A stretch of 6,206 bases of DNA from Candidatus Omnitrophota bacterium (GTDB taxonomy: Bacteria > Omnitrophota > Koll11 > Gygaellales > JAHJCI01). Below are positions 1 through 5,603 of this stretch, piece after piece (within the stretch, counting starts at the first letter, position 1; each line of letters starts with the position of its first letter). The stretch covers positions 1-6,206 of the forward strand of contig JAUXFU010000055.1 in the NCBI GenBank assembly GCA_030622705.1, read 5' to 3'. Position numbers and translations under genes: made by a program. The notes under the pieces were generated by a model. The model was not told the DNA's origin. It did no database searches and worked only from the letters and a program-made list of their open reading frames with translations.

Positions 1-2
1 TA

Positions 3-65
3 ATCGCAATGGGGTTAACTCTTGGGATAAAAGTTGATTTAGAAAAGCTTACGAGGAGCTCCTGA
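3..65 (+). CDS. rpoA: RNA polymerase alpha subunit, C-terminal end (partial, 5' cut by window)
   Basis: The third reading frame is open from the window edge and reads I-A-M-G-L-T-L-G-I-K-V-D-L-E-K-L-T-R-S-S before a TGA at 63-65. The M-G-L-x-L-G-x-K-hydrophobic stretch is typical of the extreme C-terminus of bacterial RpoA, just after the last helix of the alpha C-terminal domain that contacts UP elements and activators. The stop lies 3 nt before the start of rplQ, which is the usual rpoA-rplQ order in the alpha operon. The tail after the Lys-Val is about nine residues longer than in many bacteria. Only 20 codons are visible, so the call rests on this short motif plus gene order. Confidence 0.8.
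   Translation: MAMGLTLGIKVDLEKLTRSS
54..58 (+). promoter_or_regulatory. Ribosome binding site of rplQ
   Basis: AGGAG lies 10 nt before the ATG at 69, inside the last codons of rpoA. It supports that start and suggests that the two genes are translated in a coupled way. Confidence 0.75.
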
Positions 66-68
66 AAT

Positions 69-593
69 ATGAGACACCGAAAAAGCAAATTATTGCTGAG
101 CCGTTCGACTCAGTGGCGTCACGCGACAGTAGAAAGCCTAAGCAGAAGTTTACTTATTCACCAGAGTATCCATACCACTAAACTAAAGGCTAAGGCGGCT
201 TTGCCTTTAGTGGAAAAACTCATCACTTTAGGCAAAAAAGGCGATCTTGCTTCCCGTCGAAAGTCGTTTTCTATCCTGCAAGATCATAAGCTGGTTAAGC
301 TTTTGTTTTCGGAAATTACCCCCCGGTTTAGTAAACGAACAGGGGGTTATTGCCGTATTTTGCCCCTTGGCTTCCGAAGAGGAGACGGAGCCAAATTAGT
401 TATCCTGGAATTACCCGAAAAATTAGAGAAAAAGGCCAAGGTGATAAAGAAAGACTTAAGTCAACCAAAATCAGACGAAACTGCTCCTAAAACCCCGGTT
501 AAGCCTTCAGTAGAGCCACCTATTAAGAAACCAAAACAGAAATTCTTAGGCGGAATAAGAAAATTATTTAAAAAAGAAAAAAATTCCTTATGA
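69..593 (+). CDS. rplQ: 50S ribosomal protein L17 with a long basic C-terminal extension
   Basis: L17 is a large-subunit ribosomal protein near the exit tunnel. Residues 1-116 match the family closely: M-R-H-R-K-S at the start, T-T-x-x-K-A-K near 36-42, V-E-K-L-I-T-L-x-K-K-G-D-L at 48-60, P-R-F-x-x-R-x-G-G-Y at 85-94 and G-x-R-R-G-D at 101-106, followed by a short closing strand. The family usually ends at about 115-130 residues. This protein has 174, so residues 117-174 are extra. That tail is rich in Lys, Pro, Thr and Ser, probably disordered, and ends in a Lys/Arg-rich segment with hydrophobic spacing (F-L-G-G-I-R-K-L-F) that could form a cationic helix. The start is fixed by the conserved N-terminus and an AGGAG. 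The core call is certain; the role of the tail is unknown. Confidence 0.97.
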   Translation: MRHRKSKLLLSRSTQWRHATVESLSRSLLIHQSIHTTKLKAKAALPLVEKLITLGKKGDLASRRKSFSILQDHKLVKLLFSEITPRFSKRTGGYCRILPLGFRRGDGAKLVILELPEKLEKKAKVIKKDLSQPKSDETAPKTPVKPSVEPPIKKPKQKFLGGIRKLFKKEKNSL

Positions 594-610
594 TATAAGT
601 ACCTCCGCAG

Positions 611-1867
611 ATGCCAAAAACCATTTCAGAGAAAATTTTAAGCCGGCACGCCAAGCGAAAGCTGCAAGCCGGCGATTTTGCGATTTGCCGCGTGGATTTT
701 GTCTTCGGTCAAGATGGTACATCATCAATAATTATCGACCTGTTGAGGAATTTAAAAGTAAAAAAAGCGAAGACGAAATTTTGCATGGTTATCGATCACA
801 ATTCTCCTTCCTCATCAGAGGGCGTTTCAATTGTGCACAAAAAAATGCGTAATTTCGCGCAACAAATAAAATGCCGAATCTTTGATATTGGCTCCGGCGT
901 ATGCCATCAGGTAATCCCGGAACAAGGATTAATTACCCCCGGAGATTTAGTATTGGGCGCAGATTCACACACATCTACCTACGGCGCGCTAGGTTGTTTC
1001 GCCAGCGGCGTAGGCTCTACCGACCTGGCGATAACGGTCGCAACGGGACATAACTGGCTTCGTGTTCCCCAAACCATAAAAATAGTTGTAAGGGGTAAAC
1101 TCCCAAAAGGCGTTTTCGCAAAGGATATTATTCTTTTTATTATTGGTAAACTAAAATCAGATGCAGCGACCTATAAAGCAATAGAATTCTACGGCCCGGT
1201 AATTGACCGATTAAATATGGCCGGCCGATTTACTATCTGTAACATGGTAGTAGAAATGGGGGCAAAGTGCGCTTTTATGCCGGTAGATAAAAAGACGTTT
1301 TCCTGGCTAAAGCTCAAGGGGGCCAAAATCAAAAAACAAATGCCGGTAACCGCAGATAAAGACGCGCATTATTGCTTGAATAAAGAATACGATATATCAA
1401 ATTTACAGCCGCAGGTTGCGCTTCCGCATTCTGTGGACAACGTAAGGCCGATATCACGCCTGAAAACAACAAAAATCGACGAAGCCTTTCTGGGCACCTG
1501 CACAAACGGCAGATTAGAGGATTTAAAAATTGCCGGCAGAATTTTAAAATCGCGTAAGGTTAACCCGGGTTTAAAATTTATCATTGCCCCCGCATCAAAA
1601 TCAGTATTTATGGATGCATTAAAATCGGGTATAATTTCAACATTTATAAAAGCCGGAGCAGTAGTAGTCAGCCCCGGATGCGGGCCTTGCGTAGGCACGC
1701 ACAACGGGGTTCCGGCAGATGGAGAAGTTATAATTTCTTCCGCAAATCGTAATTTCAAAGGCCGGATGGGAAACCCTAAGGCTTTTATCTATCTTGCGTC
1801 TCCTGCAACGGTAGCTGCCTCAGCAATTGAAGGAAAAATTAGTGACCCGCGGAAATATCTAAAATGA
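611..1867 (+). CDS. leuC: Aconitase-superfamily dehydratase, large subunit (LeuC/HacA type; possible aconitase)
   Basis: This is the large subunit of a two-subunit [4Fe-4S] hydro-lyase. The family interconverts hydroxy-acid isomers by dehydration and rehydration: isopropylmalate, homocitrate or citrate. The 418 residues match the short archaeal-type branch rather than the roughly 465-residue E. coli LeuC type. Visible motifs are E-K-I-L-x-R-H-A (7-14), D-H-N (62-64), G-A-D-S-H-T (116-121), G-S-T-D (135-138), the cluster ligand C297 in G-T-C-T-N-G, and C357 and C360 in P-G-C-G-P-C-x-G-x-H. All three cluster cysteines are present. An in-frame stop at 596-598 and the family N-terminus fix the start at 611, although there is no Shine-Dalgarno; ACCTCC stands just before it instead. 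Its partner gene lies past pilT, and the next enzyme is isocitrate dehydrogenase, so citrate/isocitrate may be the real substrate. Family is certain, substrate is not. Confidence 0.93.
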   Translation: MPKTISEKILSRHAKRKLQAGDFAICRVDFVFGQDGTSSIIIDLLRNLKVKKAKTKFCMVIDHNSPSSSEGVSIVHKKMRNFAQQIKCRIFDIGSGVCHQVIPEQGLITPGDLVLGADSHTSTYGALGCFASGVGSTDLAITVATGHNWLRVPQTIKIVVRGKLPKGVFAKDIILFIIGKLKSDAATYKAIEFYGPVIDRLNMAGRFTICNMVVEMGAKCAFMPVDKKTFSWLKLKGAKIKKQMPVTADKDAHYCLNKEYDISNLQPQVALPHSVDNVRPISRLKTTKIDEAFLGTCTNGRLEDLKIAGRILKSRKVNPGLKFIIAPASKSVFMDALKSGIISTFIKAGAVVVSPGCGPCVGTHNGVPADGEVIISSANRNFKGRMGNPKAFIYLASPATVAASAIEGKISDPRKYLK

Positions 1868-1898
1868 AGGAAGAATTCAACACAGAGAACATAGAAGA

Positions 1899-1904
1899 AA
1901 GGAG
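1899..1904 (+). promoter_or_regulatory. Ribosome binding site of pilT
   Basis: AAGGAG ends 5 nt before the ATG at 1910, in the 42-nt gap after leuC. It is the strongest Shine-Dalgarno in the window, so pilT can be translated independently of leuC. Confidence 0.8.
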
Positions 1905-1909
1905 AAACA

Positions 1910-2956
1910 ATGGAATTACAAGAACTACTTAAATTAACTATTGAAAGAGATGCCTCTGATTTACATATCACGGAAAATGAGCCTCCCATCTTACGCATAG
2001 ACGGCAAATTACAGCGCACCAAATTGCCTGCGCTTTCTCATGAAGACAGCAAACGCATGATTTACGGGGTATTAAATGGTTCTCAGAAGGAAAAATTCGA
2101 AAAAGAGCTTGAGCTGGATTGCTCCCTGGCCTTAAAAGGATTAGACAGATTCCGGGTTAATATTCATATACAAAAAGGCTGCGTAGAAGCCGCTTTTCGG
2201 CATGTACCTACAAAAATACCCACCCCCACAGAATTAGGATTACCTCCGGTAACCGTAGACCTAATGAGTAAACCTAATGGTCTGGTTTTATTCACCGGCC
2301 CTACGGGGGTAGGAAAAACCACAACCCTGGCATCACTGATTAATATCATCAATAATGAGAATGAATGTCTTATTATTTCAATTGAGGACCCTATTGAGTT
2401 CATCCATACAAATAAGAAAAGCGTAATTAAGCAAAGACAGGTTTATTCTGACACAAAATCCTTTGCACAGGCATTAAGGCATATTTTAAGGCAGGATCCT
2501 GACGTTATAATGGTCGGAGAAATGCGCGATTTAGAGACTATATCCACAACCCTAACTGCCGCGGAAACAGGCCACCTGGTTTTAGCTACCCTTCACACGC
2601 CGGATGCACCCCAAACCGTAGAAAGAATTATTGACGTTTTTCCGCCACACCAGCAACAACAGGTAAAATTACAATTAGCCAATTGTCTTCGGGGCGTAGT
2701 CTCTCAGTTGCTTTTGCCCCACAAAGACGGTGAAGGCTTAATTCTGGCAACTGAAATTATGATAGCTACACCCGGGATAAGAAATCTTATCCGGGAACAG
2801 GAAACTGAACAAATACCTACGTTAATGCAAACCGGAAGTCAATACGGCATGAGAACTATGGATAAATGCTTAAAAGAATTATTCGATCAGGGAAAGATTA
2901 CTTTAGACGCGGCAATGTCCAAAGCAAAAAATATAGAAGAATTCAGCCGTCTGTAA
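1910..2956 (+). CDS. pilT: Type IV pilus retraction ATPase PilT
   Basis: PilT is a hexameric cytoplasmic AAA-like motor at the base of the type IV pilus. It drives pilus disassembly and retraction for twitching motility, surface sensing and DNA uptake. The 348 residues are a normal family length. An N-terminal PAS-like domain begins with A-S-D-L-H-I-T (15-21). The motor domain has Walker A G-P-T-G-V-G-K-T (130-137), an Asp box with I-E-D-P-I-E (158-163), Walker B D-P-D-V-I-M-V-G-E-M-R-D (196-207, E204) and a His box G-H-L-V-L-A-T-L-H-T (221-230). The G-I-R-N-L-I-R-E element at 289-296 corresponds to the A-I-R-N-L-I-R-E motif that marks PilT and is needed for retraction; a C-terminal Q-Y-G-M-R-T-M-D (311-318) is also typical. 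There is no tetracysteine motif, which argues against PilB. The gene sits between the two dehydratase subunit genes with no other pilus gene in view, an odd location. Confidence 0.96.
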   Translation: MELQELLKLTIERDASDLHITENEPPILRIDGKLQRTKLPALSHEDSKRMIYGVLNGSQKEKFEKELELDCSLALKGLDRFRVNIHIQKGCVEAAFRHVPTKIPTPTELGLPPVTVDLMSKPNGLVLFTGPTGVGKTTTLASLINIINNENECLIISIEDPIEFIHTNKKSVIKQRQVYSDTKSFAQALRHILRQDPDVIMVGEMRDLETISTTLTAAETGHLVLATLHTPDAPQTVERIIDVFPPHQQQQVKLQLANCLRGVVSQLLLPHKDGEGLILATEIMIATPGIRNLIREQETEQIPTLMQTGSQYGMRTMDKCLKELFDQGKITLDAAMSKAKNIEEFSRL

Positions 2957-3057
2957 TCCTAAAGGATAGGCCTTCGAAGATTCCTATTAGAGAAAGGGCC
3001 TAATTAAATATAGGAGAGCGCTGAATAATTCTTAATAGAATCAGTTGACAAAATAAT
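2957..3057 (+). other. pilT-leuD intergenic gap with two weak inverted repeats
   Basis: This 101-nt AT-rich gap is the longest in the window. TAGGCC (2967-2972) pairs with GGCCTA (2997-3002) around a 24-nt loop, and can be lengthened by a U-G and a U-A pair. A second repeat, ATTCT (3028-3032) with AGAAT (3037-3041), has a 4-nt loop and an outer CTG/CAG pair (3021-3023 with 3042-3044) across a 4-nt bulge. Neither is followed by a T-run, so neither looks like an intrinsic terminator. An AGGAG at 3012-3016 has no start codon at usual spacing. TTGACA at 3045-3050 has no matching -10 box. A processing site or a translational control element is possible but unproven. Confidence 0.35.
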
Positions 3058-3585
3058 ATGAAATTAAAAGGCAGGGTAATAAAATTAGGAAACAATATTA
3101 ATACAGACTTTATTATCTCGGGAAGATATAAATTCTCAATCACGAACATCAAAGAACTTAGCCTGCACATTATGGAAGATATCGACCCTCATTTCTCCGA
3201 TAAAATAAAACCCGGAGAAACCATACTGGTCTGCGGCAGGAATTTTGGCATGGGTTCTTCCCGCGAGCAGGCTCCTTTAGTAATAAAAGAATCAGGTATA
3301 ATCGCTGTAGTAGCAAATTCATTTGCCCGTATTTTTTATAGAAACAGCTTTAATATCGGATTACCCTTAATTGAAGTTAATACCGCTATGATTAAAGAAA
3401 CCGACATATTGCAGATAGATTTAATCAAGGGTGTATTAGAAACCATAAACCGGAATATTAAATTAACTTTACCGCCACTGCCAAAAAATATGCAGGAATT
3501 ATTGAAGGCAGGAGGACTCGTTAACTATTATAAAAAATACGGCAAGTTGCCTGAGGTTAAAACTAATGATTACACAGATACATAA
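3058..3585 (+). CDS. leuD: Aconitase-superfamily dehydratase, small subunit (LeuD/HacB type)
   Basis: This is the swivel-domain partner of the large subunit at 611-1867; together they would form the active hydro-lyase. At 175 residues it matches the short archaeal-type small subunit (about 160-170), not the roughly 200-residue E. coli LeuD. It starts with the family pattern K-G-R-V, then N-I-N-T-D-F-I-I (13-20). It has N-F-G-M-G-S-S-R-E-Q-A (62-72), which carries the substrate-contacting Ser-Arg, and F-A-R-I-F-Y-R-N (89-96). The specificity loop after G-R is Y24-K-F-S rather than the forms I recall for isopropylmalate (Y-L-V-M) or homoaconitate (Y-L-R-T) enzymes. The in-frame stop at 3046-3048 forces the start at 3058, yet no Shine-Dalgarno precedes it. 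The last 20 nt overlap the isocitrate dehydrogenase gene. Family is secure; substrate is open, with aconitase activity favoured by context. Confidence 0.93.
   Translation: MKLKGRVIKLGNNINTDFIISGRYKFSITNIKELSLHIMEDIDPHFSDKIKPGETILVCGRNFGMGSSREQAPLVIKESGIIAVVANSFARIFYRNSFNIGLPLIEVNTAMIKETDILQIDLIKGVLETINRNIKLTLPPLPKNMQELLKAGGLVNYYKKYGKLPEVKTNDYTDT
3553..3556 (+). promoter_or_regulatory. Probable ribosome binding site of icd
   Basis: GAGG lies 9 nt before the ATG at 3566, inside the 3' end of the small-subunit gene. It is short but well placed, and it favours the start that overlaps leuD by 20 nt. Confidence 0.5.
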
Positions 3586-4657
3586 CGTTACCTTAATCCC
3601 CGGCGATGGAATTGGCCCTGAGGTAACCGAGGCCGCCAAAAGATGCATTGAGGCAACCGGGATAAAAATTAAATGGCAGCAGGCTCTTGCCGGAGAAGAA
3701 GCCAAAATTAAATTCGGCCAGCTTTTACCTGAGCTTACCTTAAATTCGATTAAAAAGAATAAGGTGGCTTTAAAAGGCCCGATTATCACTCCTATCGGCG
3801 AAGGCTTCCGCTCGGTGAATGTTGCCCTTCGACAAACTCTAAATCTATACGCCTGTTTGCGCCCTGTAAAATCATACCCTGGCGTAAAAAGCATAGCTAA
3901 AGATATAAATTTAGTGGTAATCCGGGAAAACACCGAAGATTTATATGCCGGCATTGAATTTGAAGCGGGGACAACGGAAACATCAGAACTTATTAAAATA
4001 ATCAAGGATTATACCAATAAAACTATCTTACCCGACTCAGCCATCTCTTTAAAGCCGATTTCCAAAACCGCTTCAGAAAAAATCGTTCGCTTTGCTTTTG
4101 AGTATGCCCTGAAGAATAAAAGAAAGAAGGTAACCGCGGTGCATAAAGCCAATATTATGAAGTTCACTGTTGGTTTATTTTTAAGTACGGCTCGTAAGGT
4201 TAGCAGTGAATATTCCTCAAAGGTTATCTTTGAGGAAAGAATTGTTGATAATTTAGCGATGCAGCTCGTGCAAAGGCCGCAGGAATACGACATATTGGTT
4301 TTACCAAATCTCTATGGCGATATTATTTCGGATTTATGCGCGGGCCTGGTGGGAGGATTGGGAATCGCCCCCGGCGCAAACATCGGAAACGACATTGCGG
4401 TCTTTGAAGCTGTGCACGGAGCAGCTCCTAAATATAAAGGCAAAAATAAGGTCAATCCTGCCGCAATGATACTTTCAGGCGTAATGATGCTTGAATATCT
4501 AAAAGAGGAATCCGCTGCCTCAAGACTGCGGAAAGCTTTAGCAGAAGTTCTTGCTGAAGGAAAATACGTTACTTATGATTTAAAACCCAATCGAGACGAC
4601 CCCACGGCAGTAGGTACGCAGGAAATGACAGACGCTATTATCGAAAAATTAATATGA
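3566..4657 (+). CDS. icd: Isocitrate dehydrogenase, NAD(P)-dependent
   Basis: It oxidatively decarboxylates isocitrate to 2-oxoglutarate in the cytoplasm. The 363-residue beta-decarboxylating dehydrogenase begins with L-I-P-G-D-G-I-G-P-E-V (10-20). The substrate signature S83-x-N85-x-x-x-R89, followed by L-Y-x-x-L-R-P (R99), is that of isocitrate dehydrogenase; isopropylmalate and homoisocitrate enzymes lack this Ser-Asn pattern. Other active-site residues are R120 in R-E-N-T-E-D-L-Y127, K194 in H-K-A-N-I-M-K, and metal-binding D228, D252 and D256 (N-L-Y-G-D-I-I-S-D). The cofactor site is mixed. K289, Y290, V296 and Y337 match the NADP-type E. coli residues K344, Y345, V351 and Y391, but the position of R395 is P341. 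It overlaps leuD by 20 nt and mdh by 4 nt, so translation is probably coupled. Enzyme identity is near certain; NADP preference is likely but unproven. Confidence 0.94.
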   Translation: MITQIHNVTLIPGDGIGPEVTEAAKRCIEATGIKIKWQQALAGEEAKIKFGQLLPELTLNSIKKNKVALKGPIITPIGEGFRSVNVALRQTLNLYACLRPVKSYPGVKSIAKDINLVVIRENTEDLYAGIEFEAGTTETSELIKIIKDYTNKTILPDSAISLKPISKTASEKIVRFAFEYALKNKRKKVTAVHKANIMKFTVGLFLSTARKVSSEYSSKVIFEERIVDNLAMQLVQRPQEYDILVLPNLYGDIISDLCAGLVGGLGIAPGANIGNDIAVFEAVHGAAPKYKGKNKVNPAAMILSGVMMLEYLKEESAASRLRKALAEVLAEGKYVTYDLKPNRDDPTAVGTQEMTDAIIEKLI

Positions 4658-5598
4658 AAATATCAATTATCGGCGCAGGTAATGTCGGCGGATTAACAGC
4701 TATGCAATTATGCTCTCTAGGTTTCAGCGAAATTGTTTTGATTGATACTATGCAGAATTTGGCCTGCGCTAAGGCCCTGGATTTAAATGACGCGCGATTT
4801 ATATTTAAACATAATTACCGTATTCAGGGAACCAATGATATAAATCAAATAGCAAACTCAGAAATTTTGATAATCACTGCCGGTGTTTCACGCAAGCCGG
4901 GAATGAAACGAGAGGAGCTGATTGAAAAAAACAGCCGGATTATCATAGGAATATGCAGCCATATTAAACGCCTTAAACTCAAACCCGTTATCATCGTAGT
5001 TACAAACCCCTTGGACGCAATGACCCATCTTGTTTTAAAGGAAACTCAACTGCCTGCAAACCTGGTTCTGGGCATGGGATTAACATTAGACATCGCGCGC
5101 CTTGCCAATCTTATTGCGGAAAATTTAAATGTTTCGGTAACAGAAATAGAACCTTTTATAATCGGCAGCCACGGAGAAAAAATGCTGCCGTTAAGCCGGT
5201 ACACCAAAGTAAAAGGACTATCCCTAAATACATATCTCATGCCGCAGGAAATCAGCGCACTCTTTCAAAAGACTCTTGCGCGCGGAGCCCTGATTGTATC
5301 GAAATTAGGCAACGGCAGTGCTTATTTTGCGCCATCAAGCGCCATCTGCGAATTGACAAAAGCTATTGCCATGGACGAAAAACGCATCCTACCTGTATCA
5401 GTCTATCTTAACGGCGAATATGATTTAACAGATTTATGCATCGGGTTACCCTGCTGCTTAGGAAAAAATGGTATTGAAAGAATAATAGAATTGGAATTAG
5501 ACACTCAGGAAAGTAAAGCTTTTTTGAAATCTGCTGCATCCATCAAAGAACAAATTACTGCCATTAACGGACAATCTTATGCTAAAGTTGTAAGCTAA
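4654..5598 (+). CDS. mdh: Malate dehydrogenase (LDH-like type)
   Basis: It interconverts malate and oxaloacetate with NAD. The 314 residues match the LDH-like MDH family (about 310). The N-terminal Rossmann fold shows G-A-G-N-V-G (7-12) and D31 at the end of the second strand, which favours NAD over NADP. The mobile loop A-G-V-S-R80-K-P-G-M-K-R86 has Arg at the position that separates malate dehydrogenase from lactate dehydrogenase (Gln there). N118 in V-T-N-P-L-D, D146 and R149 in L-D-I-A-R, and catalytic H173 complete the active site. The histidine motif reads S-H-G-E-K instead of the commoner G-H-G-D-T, a mild variation. Its ATG overlaps the stop of icd (ATGA at 4654-4657) and no Shine-Dalgarno is seen, so it probably depends on re-initiation after icd. 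It fits a citric acid cycle operon with icd and lpd. Confidence 0.94.
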   Translation: MKISIIGAGNVGGLTAMQLCSLGFSEIVLIDTMQNLACAKALDLNDARFIFKHNYRIQGTNDINQIANSEILIITAGVSRKPGMKREELIEKNSRIIIGICSHIKRLKLKPVIIVVTNPLDAMTHLVLKETQLPANLVLGMGLTLDIARLANLIAENLNVSVTEIEPFIIGSHGEKMLPLSRYTKVKGLSLNTYLMPQEISALFQKTLARGALIVSKLGNGSAYFAPSSAICELTKAIAMDEKRILPVSVYLNGEYDLTDLCIGLPCCLGKNGIERIIELELDTQESKAFLKSAASIKEQITAINGQSYAKVVS

Positions 5599-5603
5599 AC
5601 GCC

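Noticed and set aside
1369..1758. Reverse-strand open frame of 129 codons within leuC
   Set aside because: It lies wholly inside a well-supported gene with intact family motifs, and its own translation shows no recognisable domain. It is an antisense shadow, as are the other reverse frames at 1789-2022, 2164-2403, 3499-4005, 4009-4293, 5046-5240 and 5726-6001.
1864..1932. Small open frame of 22 codons overlapping the leuC stop (ATGA) and the pilT start
   Set aside because: It has no ribosome site of its own, runs out of frame into pilT, and its product shows no recognisable feature. It is likely a chance frame.
2956..2967. ATCC/GGAT mini-hairpin right after the pilT stop, as a terminator
   Set aside because: The stem is only 4-5 pairs and no T-run follows, so it does not meet the pattern of an intrinsic terminator.
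3045..3050. TTGACA as a -35 box for a promoter of leuD
   Set aside because: At 16-18 nt spacing downstream there is no -10-like hexamer, and any transcript would start inside the leuD coding sequence.
3566..4657. Annotation of the dehydrogenase as 3-isopropylmalate dehydrogenase (leuB)
   Set aside because: Neighbouring leuCD-like genes make this tempting, but the Ser-x-Asn-x-x-x-Arg signature, R-E-N-T-E-D-L-Y and H-K-A-N-I-M-K fit isocitrate dehydrogenase, and the Glu/Leu isopropylmalate pocket pattern is absent.
5163..5190. Seven-pair inverted repeat CGGCAGC / GCTGCCG inside mdh
   Set aside because: It falls on the codons of the conserved histidine motif, has a 14-nt loop and no T-run; chance pairing is the simplest explanation.
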